Source of the DNA: a virus
DNA: 60,109 bases
Virus record (IMG/VR): IMGVR_UViG_3300037961_003044
Location: 658 to 60,766 of that record
Reading direction: 5' to 3' (one strand)
In this document: in pieces, positions 38,596 through 45,579 of the stretch
How the letters are laid out: the number at the start of each line of letters is the position of its first letter
Position numbering within the stretch: the first letter of the stretch is position 1
The notes under the pieces: generated by a model
Seen by the model: only the letters and a program-made list of their open reading frames with translations
Told to the model about the DNA's origin: nothing
The model's database searches: none
Program-made: the position numbers and the translations under genes

Positions 38596-38904
38596 TTATT
38601 CAGTTGGGGTTTCGTCAGCGGGAGCGTCTGATGCTCCATCAGTTGCTGCTTCTTCAGCAGCAGCTTGTTCAGCTTTGTGAGCCTCGTAAGCCGCTCTGGT
38701 GTCTGCATCCCACGCACCGTTCGCGACATCAACCACACGCTGGGGTTGGTCCGTCAAATCGGAATCTGGGTCGAGGACGTAGCGATGAAACGATTTACCC
38801 GAAACGGGTTGCCCATCTTCGACGAATTGCGTTGCCTCGCGGCACTGTATGTTCCAGCCGACAATTTCAATTTTATCGACTGAGGTTTCTTTGGTAATTG
38901 CCAT
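38596..38904 (-). CDS. Small phage protein with acidic tail (102 aa)
   Basis: Begins M-A-I-T-K-E-T-S-V-D-K-I; contains W-N-I-Q-C-R-E-A-T and a very acidic Ala/Glu/Asp-rich C-terminus. First gene after fiber 38955-40358; a hairpin CCCAATC-ATCC-GATTGGG (38928-38945) lies between them. Confidence 0.55.
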   Translation of the reverse strand: MAITKETSVDKIEIVGWNIQCREATQFVEDGQPVSGKSFHRYVLDPDSDLTDQPQRVVDVANGAWDADTRAAYEAHKAEQAAAEEAATDGASDAPADETPTE

Positions 38905-38954
38905 AATGATTTTAGTTTGTGGTCCGTCCCAATCATCCGATTGGGGTAAATTGT

Positions 38955-40358
38955 TTAGGCGGCAATGTAGCTGATATTGATGTGCAATTCCTCGTTGCCA
39001 CTAAAATCGGCAGCAGTTGTTCCGCTGGATAGGCTGGTAGCATCCGTTGAGCATATGTAGGCAATACTGCCTCCGTTAGCCACAAAAGCTCCGTAGGTGT
39101 TTAGGTTGCTTGCTGCCGCTGAAATGAGAACCGTTCCAGCAGTGCGGTGTTGGTTTGACCCTCCAACTGCGAACGGTAAATTCAGCTGAACATAAGAACC
39201 CACTGGCGAGCTAACTGCGCTGACTGCTAGTTTGCCGGTGACGGTAACCAAGTTGCCAACTTTGACATAAGCCAGCGTGTTAGTGCCGCTGTCTACTGTA
39301 ATCGTTCCGCTGGTGCTGGGTGTCAAAGTAGCTGTGTAGAGACCTTCCTCATACGCATCGAGGGTAGACCCTGAGCTGAAATCAATGCCCTTGCCGGATG
39401 TGCCAATTTTTAGACTGCCCTGCAATACTTCGAGGTCACCGCCATCCCAAATTTTGGCGCGTATTCCACCGCCAGCACCTAGCTGCAAATTATCGGCCAC
39501 ATGATTGTAAGCGACAATTCCTCGATTGTTCCCACCGGTGCTGTCGGCGAAATAAAGCGAACCATCGTTCCCTGTTCCCGTAAGAATTGTAATGCCGTTG
39601 TCGCCACTTTCAGCGCCTACGACCAAATTGTCAGCCTTACTGTTGTAACTACCCGGCGAGTCTGACCCGATGGCGACTCGGCCCTGTGAGTCGATGGTGG
39701 CACGGGTGGTGTTGTTGGTCTTTAAATACAGGTTGTGGTTGCTCAACGGTCCAACCCACGCACCCGTGCTATCGGCTTGTAAGTGATTGACCACTCCGGC
39801 GCTACTGGTGGCTGCGATTCGCGCATTGGCGGCTTGCACGTCCAGCTCATACGTGGGCGAGCCTCCGATGCCGACCCTTCCAGACCCGTCCACGCGGAAC
39901 TTACTGGTGCCATCGTCACGAACATCAAACAGGTAGTTAGGAGCAGACCCAAGGACATTGACATACATTGGGTTTTTGTCGGTCGTCTCGACCACCAAAG
40001 CATTGTCTTGGTCGTTGGTCAGTGTGGTTTTGCCATCAGCCTCAAGCTGCCCCACCGAAACACCTGCTGAGTCCTGAAACGCCATCGTTCCAAGCTGGCC
40101 TGACATCGGAACCTCGTTTGGTGCAGTGCCTACGTCTGGCACTTCCAAGTTCAGCTTGGAGGTGTCTACACTAGCTACATCGGACAAATTATTGGCCTCT
40201 TCTAGGTAGTCACCACTGACTCCTGCACTGACCTGTGAGATCAGATCGTCCTTGTCCATTTTACGAGTACCTTGGCTGGTCCCGTCTAATGCAATGAAGT
40301 CGTCACTAGCGAACGTAGTCGCTGTGTTGGTGATTTCTTTAATCCTTCTTGTGGCCAT
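38955..40358 (-). CDS. Tail fiber protein spanning the A/B junction (467 aa)
   Basis: Complete fiber. Start M-A-T-R-R-I-K-E-I, then S-D-D-F-I-A-L-D-G-T-S-Q-G-T-R-K, the same attachment motif as the left fiber. Middle S-P-T-Y-E-L-D-V-Q-A-A-N-A-R-I and S-P-G-S-Y-N-S-K-A-D-N blocks are shared with it, the latter at about 95% DNA identity (39514-39663). The C-terminal domain (V-D-S-G-T-N-T-L-A-Y-V-K-V-G-N-L-V-T-V) is a compact beta domain. If the window is a cointegrate, this gene is a hybrid: N-terminus from phage B, C-terminus from phage A. Confidence 0.75.
   Translation of the reverse strand: MATRRIKEITNTATTFASDDFIALDGTSQGTRKMDKDDLISQVSAGVSGDYLEEANNLSDVASVDTSKLNLEVPDVGTAPNEVPMSGQLGTMAFQDSAGVSVGQLEADGKTTLTNDQDNALVVETTDKNPMYVNVLGSAPNYLFDVRDDGTSKFRVDGSGRVGIGGSPTYELDVQAANARIAATSSAGVVNHLQADSTGAWVGPLSNHNLYLKTNNTTRATIDSQGRVAIGSDSPGSYNSKADNLVVGAESGDNGITILTGTGNDGSLYFADSTGGNNRGIVAYNHVADNLQLGAGGGIRAKIWDGGDLEVLQGSLKIGTSGKGIDFSSGSTLDAYEEGLYTATLTPSTSGTITVDSGTNTLAYVKVGNLVTVTGKLAVSAVSSPVGSYVQLNLPFAVGGSNQHRTAGTVLISAAASNLNTYGAFVANGGSIAYICSTDATSLSSGTTAADFSGNEELHINISYIAA
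39514..39663. repeat. Fiber repeat, right copy
   Basis: Direct repeat of 1-150. Position 1 aligns with 39514, giving an offset of 39513 bases. Beyond about 39650 the two fibers diverge. Confidence 0.85.
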
Positions 40359-40363
40359 GTCGT

Positions 40364-40507
40364 CTAGTCAATTTGTATCAATAGGTTGCCTTCAGAATCA
40401 ACCAAATACTCCCCGAGGTCGGTGACCAAGAACTCATCGTCACCTGGCTCTGGGTTACCCTCCAAGTTAGGTGCCTCGGAAGGGAGTATTAGTTGAAGAG
40501 TGTTCAT
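40364..40507 (-). CDS. Small acidic protein before fiber (47 aa)
   Basis: Begins M-N-T-L-Q-L-I-L-P and ends N-L-L-I-Q-I-D; Glu/Asp-rich with E-Y-L-V-D-S-E-G. The start shares one base with the upstream stop (TGATG). Positional and compositional equivalent of the 51-residue protein at 1277-1432. Confidence 0.6.
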   Translation of the reverse strand: MNTLQLILPSEAPNLEGNPEPGDDEFLVTDLGEYLVDSEGNLLIQID

Positions 40508-40824
40508 CAGTTGCTTGAGTTATACGCAACGATGGATCCACTAGTCAGGGTCACAGAATCAATCTGCCCCATCAAAAGCTGCCCAGCAGCTAAAGTCATG
40601 TTTGTGATGCTGATGTCCTGTCCGCTCATGGATGCAACGATCGTTGCCTCGCAAGCTTGGATGGCACAAAACGGACCAGCGTGTGCGCTGGTGTCGTTGT
40701 AGTAATCAAACCCGTACTTGCCCATAGACTGCTCTTGGTTCAGAGCCATCTTGCGCTGCATGACGGATTCGTTGTCAGCGGTGGTTACTAAGTTATCTCC
40801 GTAGAGTCTGCTGGGGATTGCCAT
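40507..40824 (-). CDS. Small structural-type protein (105 aa)
   Basis: Start taken at ATG 40824 (M-A-I-P-S-R-L-Y); the longer frame reads through the hairpin at 40836-40859. The N-terminal half is polar (Q-R-K-M-A-L-N-Q-E-Q); the C-terminal half is beta-prone and ends T-S-G-S-I-V-A-Y-N, like the 97-residue protein at 1429-1722. The function is unknown; it pairs with the fiber genes in both modules. Confidence 0.6.
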   Translation of the reverse strand: MAIPSRLYGDNLVTTADNESVMQRKMALNQEQSMGKYGFDYYNDTSAHAGPFCAIQACEATIVASMSGQDISITNMTLAAGQLLMGQIDSVTLTSGSIVAYNSSN

Positions 40825-40835
40825 AAATTCAAAGA

Positions 40836-40859
40836 GGGCGGGGGCCGAAGCCCCCACCC
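40836..40859 (-). terminator. GC-rich hairpin after the capsid gene
   Basis: Perfect 10-bp stem with TTCG loop in minus sense (GGGTGGGGGC-TTCG-GCCCCCGCCC), followed by a weak TCTTTGAATTT tract. It lies between the module B capsid stop (40874) and the next ATG (40824). Likely a partial terminator or 3'-end stabiliser that enriches capsid mRNA. Confidence 0.7.
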
Positions 40860-40873
40860 GTTAATAGTTAGTC

Positions 40874-42103
40874 TTATGAACAGGTCACGGTGGTCAGTGT
40901 ACCCAACTGACAACGCTTGAACAGAATCATCAGACCTGCGGAGCGGTTGGCTCCAGGCTTGGCTGCACCAGACATTTCAGCAATGTGGCGACCATTCTTG
41001 TGGAATGGATCGTAGCCACTGCCGTCAGAAGCACAGGCTTCAGGTCCAGTGATGAACTGCCAGTCACCCATGTAGGACTGAGGCTCCCAACGGGTGCTGC
41101 CTACTTGGTTGTCAGGACGTACCCAATCCCAAGTCATCACGTCTGGGCTAAGGACAAACGCTGCTTCGTAAGGAGCAGTAGCAGTGTCCAAGTAGCTTGG
41201 GTTGATGTCTTGGTAGGTCGTGCTTTTTGCCCCGGTCACGTTAGCGAATGTGTTCACACGCTCGTACGTACCAGTTCCGCTGTTGTAGCTAAAACGAGGA
41301 GGCAATGGGTTGATGATGTGCCTGTAACCCTTGATGGCGGTGTTGGCACCCAGACGACGGAACAACTCGCTGTTCATGGATCCCTGACGGAGATCGTCAC
41401 GGAACTGAGAGTTGTTCAGAATGATCGCCTGAGAGGCTTCCATACCGAGGTACAAGGAGAACAAAGGTCCACCGTTGTCGAGGCTAACAAACCCATTGGA
41501 ATCAGGGTTGCTTGCTCGTTTGTGGATCAGATGCACGTAGGCTTTGTCCAGAGCTTCCTGAGTCAGATCACTGACAGCTTCGTCCAGAGTCAGAGAAGCA
41601 CCAGCGGCACTGATTGGGAATGCAGCGGTCATAACAGCCTTGGGTACTTTGTCGTAGTACTCCTTCATCAGCTTGTTATCCAACTCAACCTGCACCAGCT
41701 TGGTCAGCTCTTCGACATACCCATCCAGAAACTGAGGGGCAAGATGCTCGAAGTTCAAAGAGTCTTTGCAGAGCAAAGGTCCGCGCATCTGGAAGTGGGT
41801 TGGCGAGTAGGTATGCTCCTCGAAGCCTACAGTGTAGTCCTCGAAGTTGTACGCACAAGCATCCGTGATAGAAGTGTTGGCACCACTACCGCTAGTGCTG
41901 TAGGCGTCCCAAGTACGCTCATCCGTAGTAGGATAAGAGTTACCCATTTCAAACACAGACTTGGTCAAACCAACGTGTTTCGGAAATTCCCCACGGGGAA
42001 TGAGATTGCTCCAAATAGAGCTAAAAGAGGCGCGACGGTAGATTTCGTCTCCGAGATGCTCTGTCGCCACTCTGAATGCGTCATAAATTGAACCGCATGC
42101 CAT
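40874..42103 (-). CDS. Major capsid protein, module B (409 aa)
   Basis: N-terminus M-A-C-G-S-I-Y-D-A-F-R-V-A-T-E-H; mixed alpha/beta with W-D-A-Y-S-T-S, a long helical middle (L-T-K-L-V-Q-V-E-L-D-N-K-L-M-K-E-Y-Y) and a D-W-Q-F-I-T-G-P-E-A-C segment. Identified by length and by following a scaffold gene; it has its own promoter, a good ribosome site (AAGGA) and a terminator hairpin after it, as for a highly made protein. Not similar by eye to the module A capsid. Confidence 0.75.
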   Translation of the reverse strand: MACGSIYDAFRVATEHLGDEIYRRASFSSIWSNLIPRGEFPKHVGLTKSVFEMGNSYPTTDERTWDAYSTSGSGANTSITDACAYNFEDYTVGFEEHTYSPTHFQMRGPLLCKDSLNFEHLAPQFLDGYVEELTKLVQVELDNKLMKEYYDKVPKAVMTAAFPISAAGASLTLDEAVSDLTQEALDKAYVHLIHKRASNPDSNGFVSLDNGGPLFSLYLGMEASQAIILNNSQFRDDLRQGSMNSELFRRLGANTAIKGYRHIINPLPPRFSYNSGTGTYERVNTFANVTGAKSTTYQDINPSYLDTATAPYEAAFVLSPDVMTWDWVRPDNQVGSTRWEPQSYMGDWQFITGPEACASDGSGYDPFHKNGRHIAEMSGAAKPGANRSAGLMILFKRCQLGTLTTVTCS

Positions 42104-42234
42104 AGTATTTTGTCCTTTCTTAGGAGTTTACACGATTAAACGACTCCCTCTGAAGAGGCAGTCCCTAGTAGTGCTTGGCGGCGACCCGAGCATTTCGCCT
42201 ATGAGGAAGACGAACTCCTCCTACGTCTGGCTGA

Positions 42235-42262
42235 ATTAGATCATATTTATGCTTGTAGTCAA
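42235..42262 (-). promoter_or_regulatory. Promoter of the module B capsid gene
   Basis: Minus strand: -35 TTGACT (42262-42257), 16-base spacer, extended -10 TGA-TCTAAT with hexamer at 42240-42235 (5/6 match). It starts directly after the scaffold terminator, and the 5' leader is about 130 bases. Confidence 0.6.
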
Positions 42263-42263
42263 T

Positions 42264-42297
42264 AAAAAACCCGCCCTCCGCAGTGCAGAGGACGGGT
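42264..42297 (-). terminator. Terminator after the module B scaffold gene
   Basis: Minus-sense stem CCCGTCCTCTGC with GCGGAGGGCGGG (two G-T pairs), 3-base loop, then TTTTTT at 42269-42264. Confidence 0.8.
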
Positions 42298-42312
42298 CGG
42301 GTTTGGTATGGA

Positions 42313-43440
42313 CTACGAACCCGTATTCGCCAGGACTGTCCTGGTGAAGTATCCAACGCCACCGTCTGACTCGGAAGCTTCAGTGTAGCCTGAAGTTCCC
42401 GACGGTTGGGCGTTCTCGTATGCCTCTAGCTTCTCAGCCATGGCTTGTCGCTCGGCTTCGCTTCGAGCCAGTGCTTCCACGTAGGCTTTTTCACGGACAA
42501 GCGAGGTTTTGCCAATACCAGCCAAGAACGCTGTTTGCACAGTTTCTTCCTCGGTCATTGGCTCGAACAACACTTTTTTGGTGTATGACAACCGTTCACT
42601 GACCTGTTTGTTGTGGGTGTCTTCGCCATCTTTGAGCGAGAACAACTCAGGCATTTCCTCCTGTGCTGTCTGTAGACCCAAGTGGTACAGTTGCTCGGTA
42701 GCCTTGGTCTCAGCCTCGCGTTGTTGTTGGACCTGCGACTCCTTGGACTGTCGCCACTCCTCAACCTTGGACTGGGCTGAGGTTGTGATCTCTTCGACTG
42801 CCATGTTTGCGGTGTCCACTCGGTCCACCAATGTCCAGATCCTGCTAGACACACCTGGGCCTACGTCCTCTAGCATATCAGCCAAAGCCTTGTCCCGAGC
42901 CTCGGGAGTCATGCGTAGCACTCGCTCGATGCCTTCCAAGCTTGGTGCCAGCCGTTGGATGCTTTTGGCAGATTCCTTGATCTCAGACTCAACTTTGTCC
43001 CTAGCACGTTTGACTTCGGGACTACGTAGGATGTCTAGCTCGGCAACTTGGTTGGCTAGTTCCTCACGCTCAGACTTAATCCGTTCGTAATCGTCCAAGT
43101 CGAACTGCTTCTTGGCACCTTCTAGTTCAGCCTTGAGGTTGTCTAGTTGGGACACAAGGTCTGTCCTAGTAGCCTCCGAGTCCTTGAGTCGAGTTTCGAT
43201 CTCTTTCTTGGACTCGCGCAGAGCTTTCCAATTGGTTTTCTGTTCGTCACTAAACCCTTTCAGGTCTTCCTCTGGTTCAGACTCAGGAGCCTTAGCGGGA
43301 GCCTTCTTGGGTTCCTTGGCTGGTTCCTTAGCTTGTGGTTCGGGAGCGGGTGCCGTGTCCTGAGTCTTTGGTTCAGGAGCATCGGTGGACATGCTCTCCA
43401 TGACTGCCTTACTAAAAGGCGTTTCTGGTTCGTCACTCAT
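42313..43440 (-). CDS. Capsid scaffold-type protein, module B (375 aa)
   Basis: Disordered Pro/Glu/Lys-rich N-terminus, then a long coiled coil (T-R-L-K-D-S-E-A-T-R-T-D-L-V-S-Q-L-D-N) and a charged C-terminal part ending V-L-A-N-T-G-S. Upstream of the capsid gene with a terminator and promoter between, so scaffold and capsid are regulated separately. Same architecture as 3960-4937 with little visible identity. Confidence 0.75.
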   Translation of the reverse strand: MSDEPETPFSKAVMESMSTDAPEPKTQDTAPAPEPQAKEPAKEPKKAPAKAPESEPEEDLKGFSDEQKTNWKALRESKKEIETRLKDSEATRTDLVSQLDNLKAELEGAKKQFDLDDYERIKSEREELANQVAELDILRSPEVKRARDKVESEIKESAKSIQRLAPSLEGIERVLRMTPEARDKALADMLEDVGPGVSSRIWTLVDRVDTANMAVEEITTSAQSKVEEWRQSKESQVQQQREAETKATEQLYHLGLQTAQEEMPELFSLKDGEDTHNKQVSERLSYTKKVLFEPMTEEETVQTAFLAGIGKTSLVREKAYVEALARSEAERQAMAEKLEAYENAQPSGTSGYTEASESDGGVGYFTRTVLANTGS

Positions 43441-43445
43441 TTATC

Positions 43446-43658
43446 TCACCTTTCGTCAAATGTCGCTTCCAGTTCTCTTGAGTCCTCCTGAAGATATTGA
43501 AGCGACAAAAGCTTGTTCAAACATAAGTAGTATCCATCCTCAAGACTTGCCAGCCTTAATTGCTCCTCCGTACTGGCGTTCAAGGGCAACTGTATCAACT
43601 GCTTGGGTGTTTCTCTTCTCAGGGTTTCCAGGATACGAGTCATCTCCGGTGTGTTCAT
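43446..43658 (-). CDS. Small protein between portal and scaffold, module B (70 aa)
   Basis: Start chosen at ATG 43658 because of the ribosome site AAGGAAG just upstream; the frame is open to 43772. Contains Y-Y-L-C-L-N-K-L-L-S-L-Q-Y-L and an acidic tail. It occupies the slot of the 85-residue module A gene at 5054-5311. It overlaps the 3' end of the glycosidase-like gene by 119 bases (233 if the long start is used) in another frame. Confidence 0.55.
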   Translation of the reverse strand: MNTPEMTRILETLRRETPKQLIQLPLNASTEEQLRLASLEDGYYLCLNKLLSLQYLQEDSRELEATFDER

Positions 43659-44964
43659 CAACTTCCTTGTCTGCGAAGTCAGTTCCTGTGACTTTGTCCA
43701 CTCGGGCGATGGGATGTATTCTACCGGAGCCTTTTGCTGTAGCTGTATAGGGATCTTTTTTCTTTTGAACATAAGATTTCATTAATGCCAACAAATCACT
43801 GTGCGGGATCTTGATCCATCCACTCTGGAAGTCATTGACCCCGAACACAACGAAGTGTTCTTGTTTGTCCTCGTCATACAAACTCCCACCAGGGAATATG
43901 ACCAGAGGAAACTCTAAAATTCTGTGGTTGTTCTTGCTGCCATGCAACAACGGTATCGTCGTCGAGCGAGTAATCCTGAACGGTGGTTTAGCCTCGAATG
44001 CATAAGCCCCCATATAATACCTACGCCGACCATGCCACCACGGAGTTGAACTGTGGAAGAACGCAAAGTACTCGTCGCCAATCCTGATAGGATTAGACCC
44101 GCCACGTCGTTCTCCGTAGAACCATATGTCGTTTTCCAGCTTAGTGCTGTACTCCTCAACCGCGCTGGCGGCTGAGTCACACTTGACCACGACGTGCGGC
44201 TCCATGCTGTACACCATGTGCAACTCTCCTTCGTGCAAAAACCAAGCCCAGTTCTTTTCGTGCCCAGTGTTTGACGGCAAGTCGTGACCGTTTTTGCCGT
44301 ATTGAGTGTGGTTTATACCTAACAAGTTCCAGTCTAAATCCAACACAGCCATCGCTTGGTGTGCATAGGTTTTGCCTTGTATGAAGTTACAACACGTCAT
44401 CAACAATCGGTTGCCGTTCTGTAGGATCCTAGGATCTTCCCATTGCTCCAATCGACTGCTACCCAACGGCATCGGTATGTCAGCTTTCGACGAGTAATCT
44501 ACTTTCGTGTCGTCCAGACGGTACCTAGTCAGATGACTGAACGAGTCATACGGAGGACGTTTGTTCGGATCGATTTTGCAGTTGCGGACGATCAACCAGC
44601 GTTCCCCTTTGACCTCGATGACAGATGGGTTGAACAACATTCTGTTGTCCTTGCCATACGGCAACTCGAACACCTCGCAATCCCAAGGTACTTGGTCTTG
44701 GAACGCTGGTATGTCTTGCTCGTACTGAAACAGTATCTTTTCGATACTGTCGTTGCTCTTGTTTTGTATGCGGCGAAACTCTTGGAGATGGTCGTTGATC
44801 TCCTCGATCCGATCGTTTATGGCTTCAGCACGTCGGTTTAAATCTGCCTCAAAACTCTTGACTCTAGCGTATGCATCCAGCACCGATTGGGCATCGGGGG
44901 ATATGTTCGACTTGAACCAAAGCTTTAATTTTTCTTTCCAAACCGTTTTTGATAAACGCCACAT
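43540..44964 (-). CDS. Glycoside-hydrolase-like five-bladed propeller protein (474 aa)
   Basis: The N-terminal 90 residues form a coiled coil (R-R-A-E-A-I-N-D-R-I-E-E-I-N-D-H-L). The rest shows repeated blade signatures of GH130 and related mannoside phosphorylase/glycosidase folds: M-L-F-N-P-S-V-I, W-E-D-P-R-I-L, G-G-S-N-P-I-R-I and W-W-H-G-R-R-R-Y-Y-M-G, with Asp at blade ends. Likely acts on a mannose- or hexose-containing glycan. The coiled coil suggests oligomerisation or attachment. It is inserted between portal and scaffold genes, where no enzyme is expected. Start overlaps the methyltransferase by 40 bases. Confidence 0.6.
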   Translation of the reverse strand: MWRLSKTVWKEKLKLWFKSNISPDAQSVLDAYARVKSFEADLNRRAEAINDRIEEINDHLQEFRRIQNKSNDSIEKILFQYEQDIPAFQDQVPWDCEVFELPYGKDNRMLFNPSVIEVKGERWLIVRNCKIDPNKRPPYDSFSHLTRYRLDDTKVDYSSKADIPMPLGSSRLEQWEDPRILQNGNRLLMTCCNFIQGKTYAHQAMAVLDLDWNLLGINHTQYGKNGHDLPSNTGHEKNWAWFLHEGELHMVYSMEPHVVVKCDSAASAVEEYSTKLENDIWFYGERRGGSNPIRIGDEYFAFFHSSTPWWHGRRRYYMGAYAFEAKPPFRITRSTTIPLLHGSKNNHRILEFPLVIFPGGSLYDEDKQEHFVVFGVNDFQSGWIKIPHSDLLALMKSYVQKKKDPYTATAKGSGRIHPIARVDKVTGTDFADKEVDEHTGDDSYPGNPEKRNTQAVDTVALERQYGGAIKAGKS

Positions 44965-45548
44965 ACGTTCGAGGTTTTTAGTTCAGTCAGCTTGTCGCAC
45001 TTCAGCAGCAATAGTTCGCGGGCGTTGTCGGTAGTAGACCAGTCTTCGTCGTCGAAGTACACAATGCCACCATCTACCACACGATCTACCCACATGGTCA
45101 CATCTCGGACTGAGTCCCATCGGCTGTGGTTACCGTCTATGTGTAGGACATCAATGTCGCCTTCGATCGCAGAATAGGCATCGACCATACTCATCTGGCA
45201 CAGTCGGACGTACTTGTCTAGCTTCAGGCGTTCGCATGTCGTCTCGCACTCACGTTTGATGCCTTTGTAATCGAGGTTACGCCACCAACTAGCGTTGGTC
45301 ACATCGCTGTTATCTACAGCAGGTGCGGGTGCCCAAGTGTCTACCCCATACACAACCGAGCCTTTGGTGGCTCGTTTAGCTAGAGCAAGCCCGAATGCTA
45401 TCAGGCTACGCCCAGCGAAAACCCCAAGTTCTACACAAACTTTGGAGTTCCTAGAGTAAACTGTGTCGAATATGTGGTTTGCTTTGGCAGGATCGCACCA
45501 ACCGTTCATCGTTGGCACGATGTTCAGAAGTTCGGCCTTGTAGTCCAT
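44925..45548 (-). CDS. Class I SAM methyltransferase (207 aa)
   Basis: Motif I V-C-V-E-L-G-V-F-A-G-R-S-L at 37-49, followed by V-V-Y-G-V-D-T-W-A-P (acidic loop Asp). A D-V-L-H-I-D-G-N-H-S segment near 135 and Y-F-D-D-E-D follow: the Methyltransfer_24 / macrocin O-methyltransferase-like pattern, usually small-molecule or sugar O-methylation. With the adjacent glycosidase-like protein this suggests a two-gene glycan-modifying insertion in the head operon. Confidence 0.7.
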   Translation of the reverse strand: MDYKAELLNIVPTMNGWCDPAKANHIFDTVYSRNSKVCVELGVFAGRSLIAFGLALAKRATKGSVVYGVDTWAPAPAVDNSDVTNASWWRNLDYKGIKRECETTCERLKLDKYVRLCQMSMVDAYSAIEGDIDVLHIDGNHSRWDSVRDVTMWVDRVVDGGIVYFDDEDWSTTDNARELLLLKCDKLTELKTSNVCGVYQKRFGKKN

Positions 45549-45579
45549 AACAGAACCACAAGGCCAAACTCAAAGATTG

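Noticed and set aside
38928-38945. Hairpin CCCAATC-ATCC-GATTGGG as terminator
   Set aside because: Clear stem but no T-tract on the minus strand; kept only as a note with the neighbouring gene.
40985-42091. Plus-strand open frame of 368 codons
   Set aside because: Exactly opposite the module B capsid gene, with no ribosome site and improbable composition.
42165-42362. 65-codon minus-strand frame between scaffold and capsid
   Set aside because: Runs through the terminator and promoter there and overlaps the scaffold 3' end.
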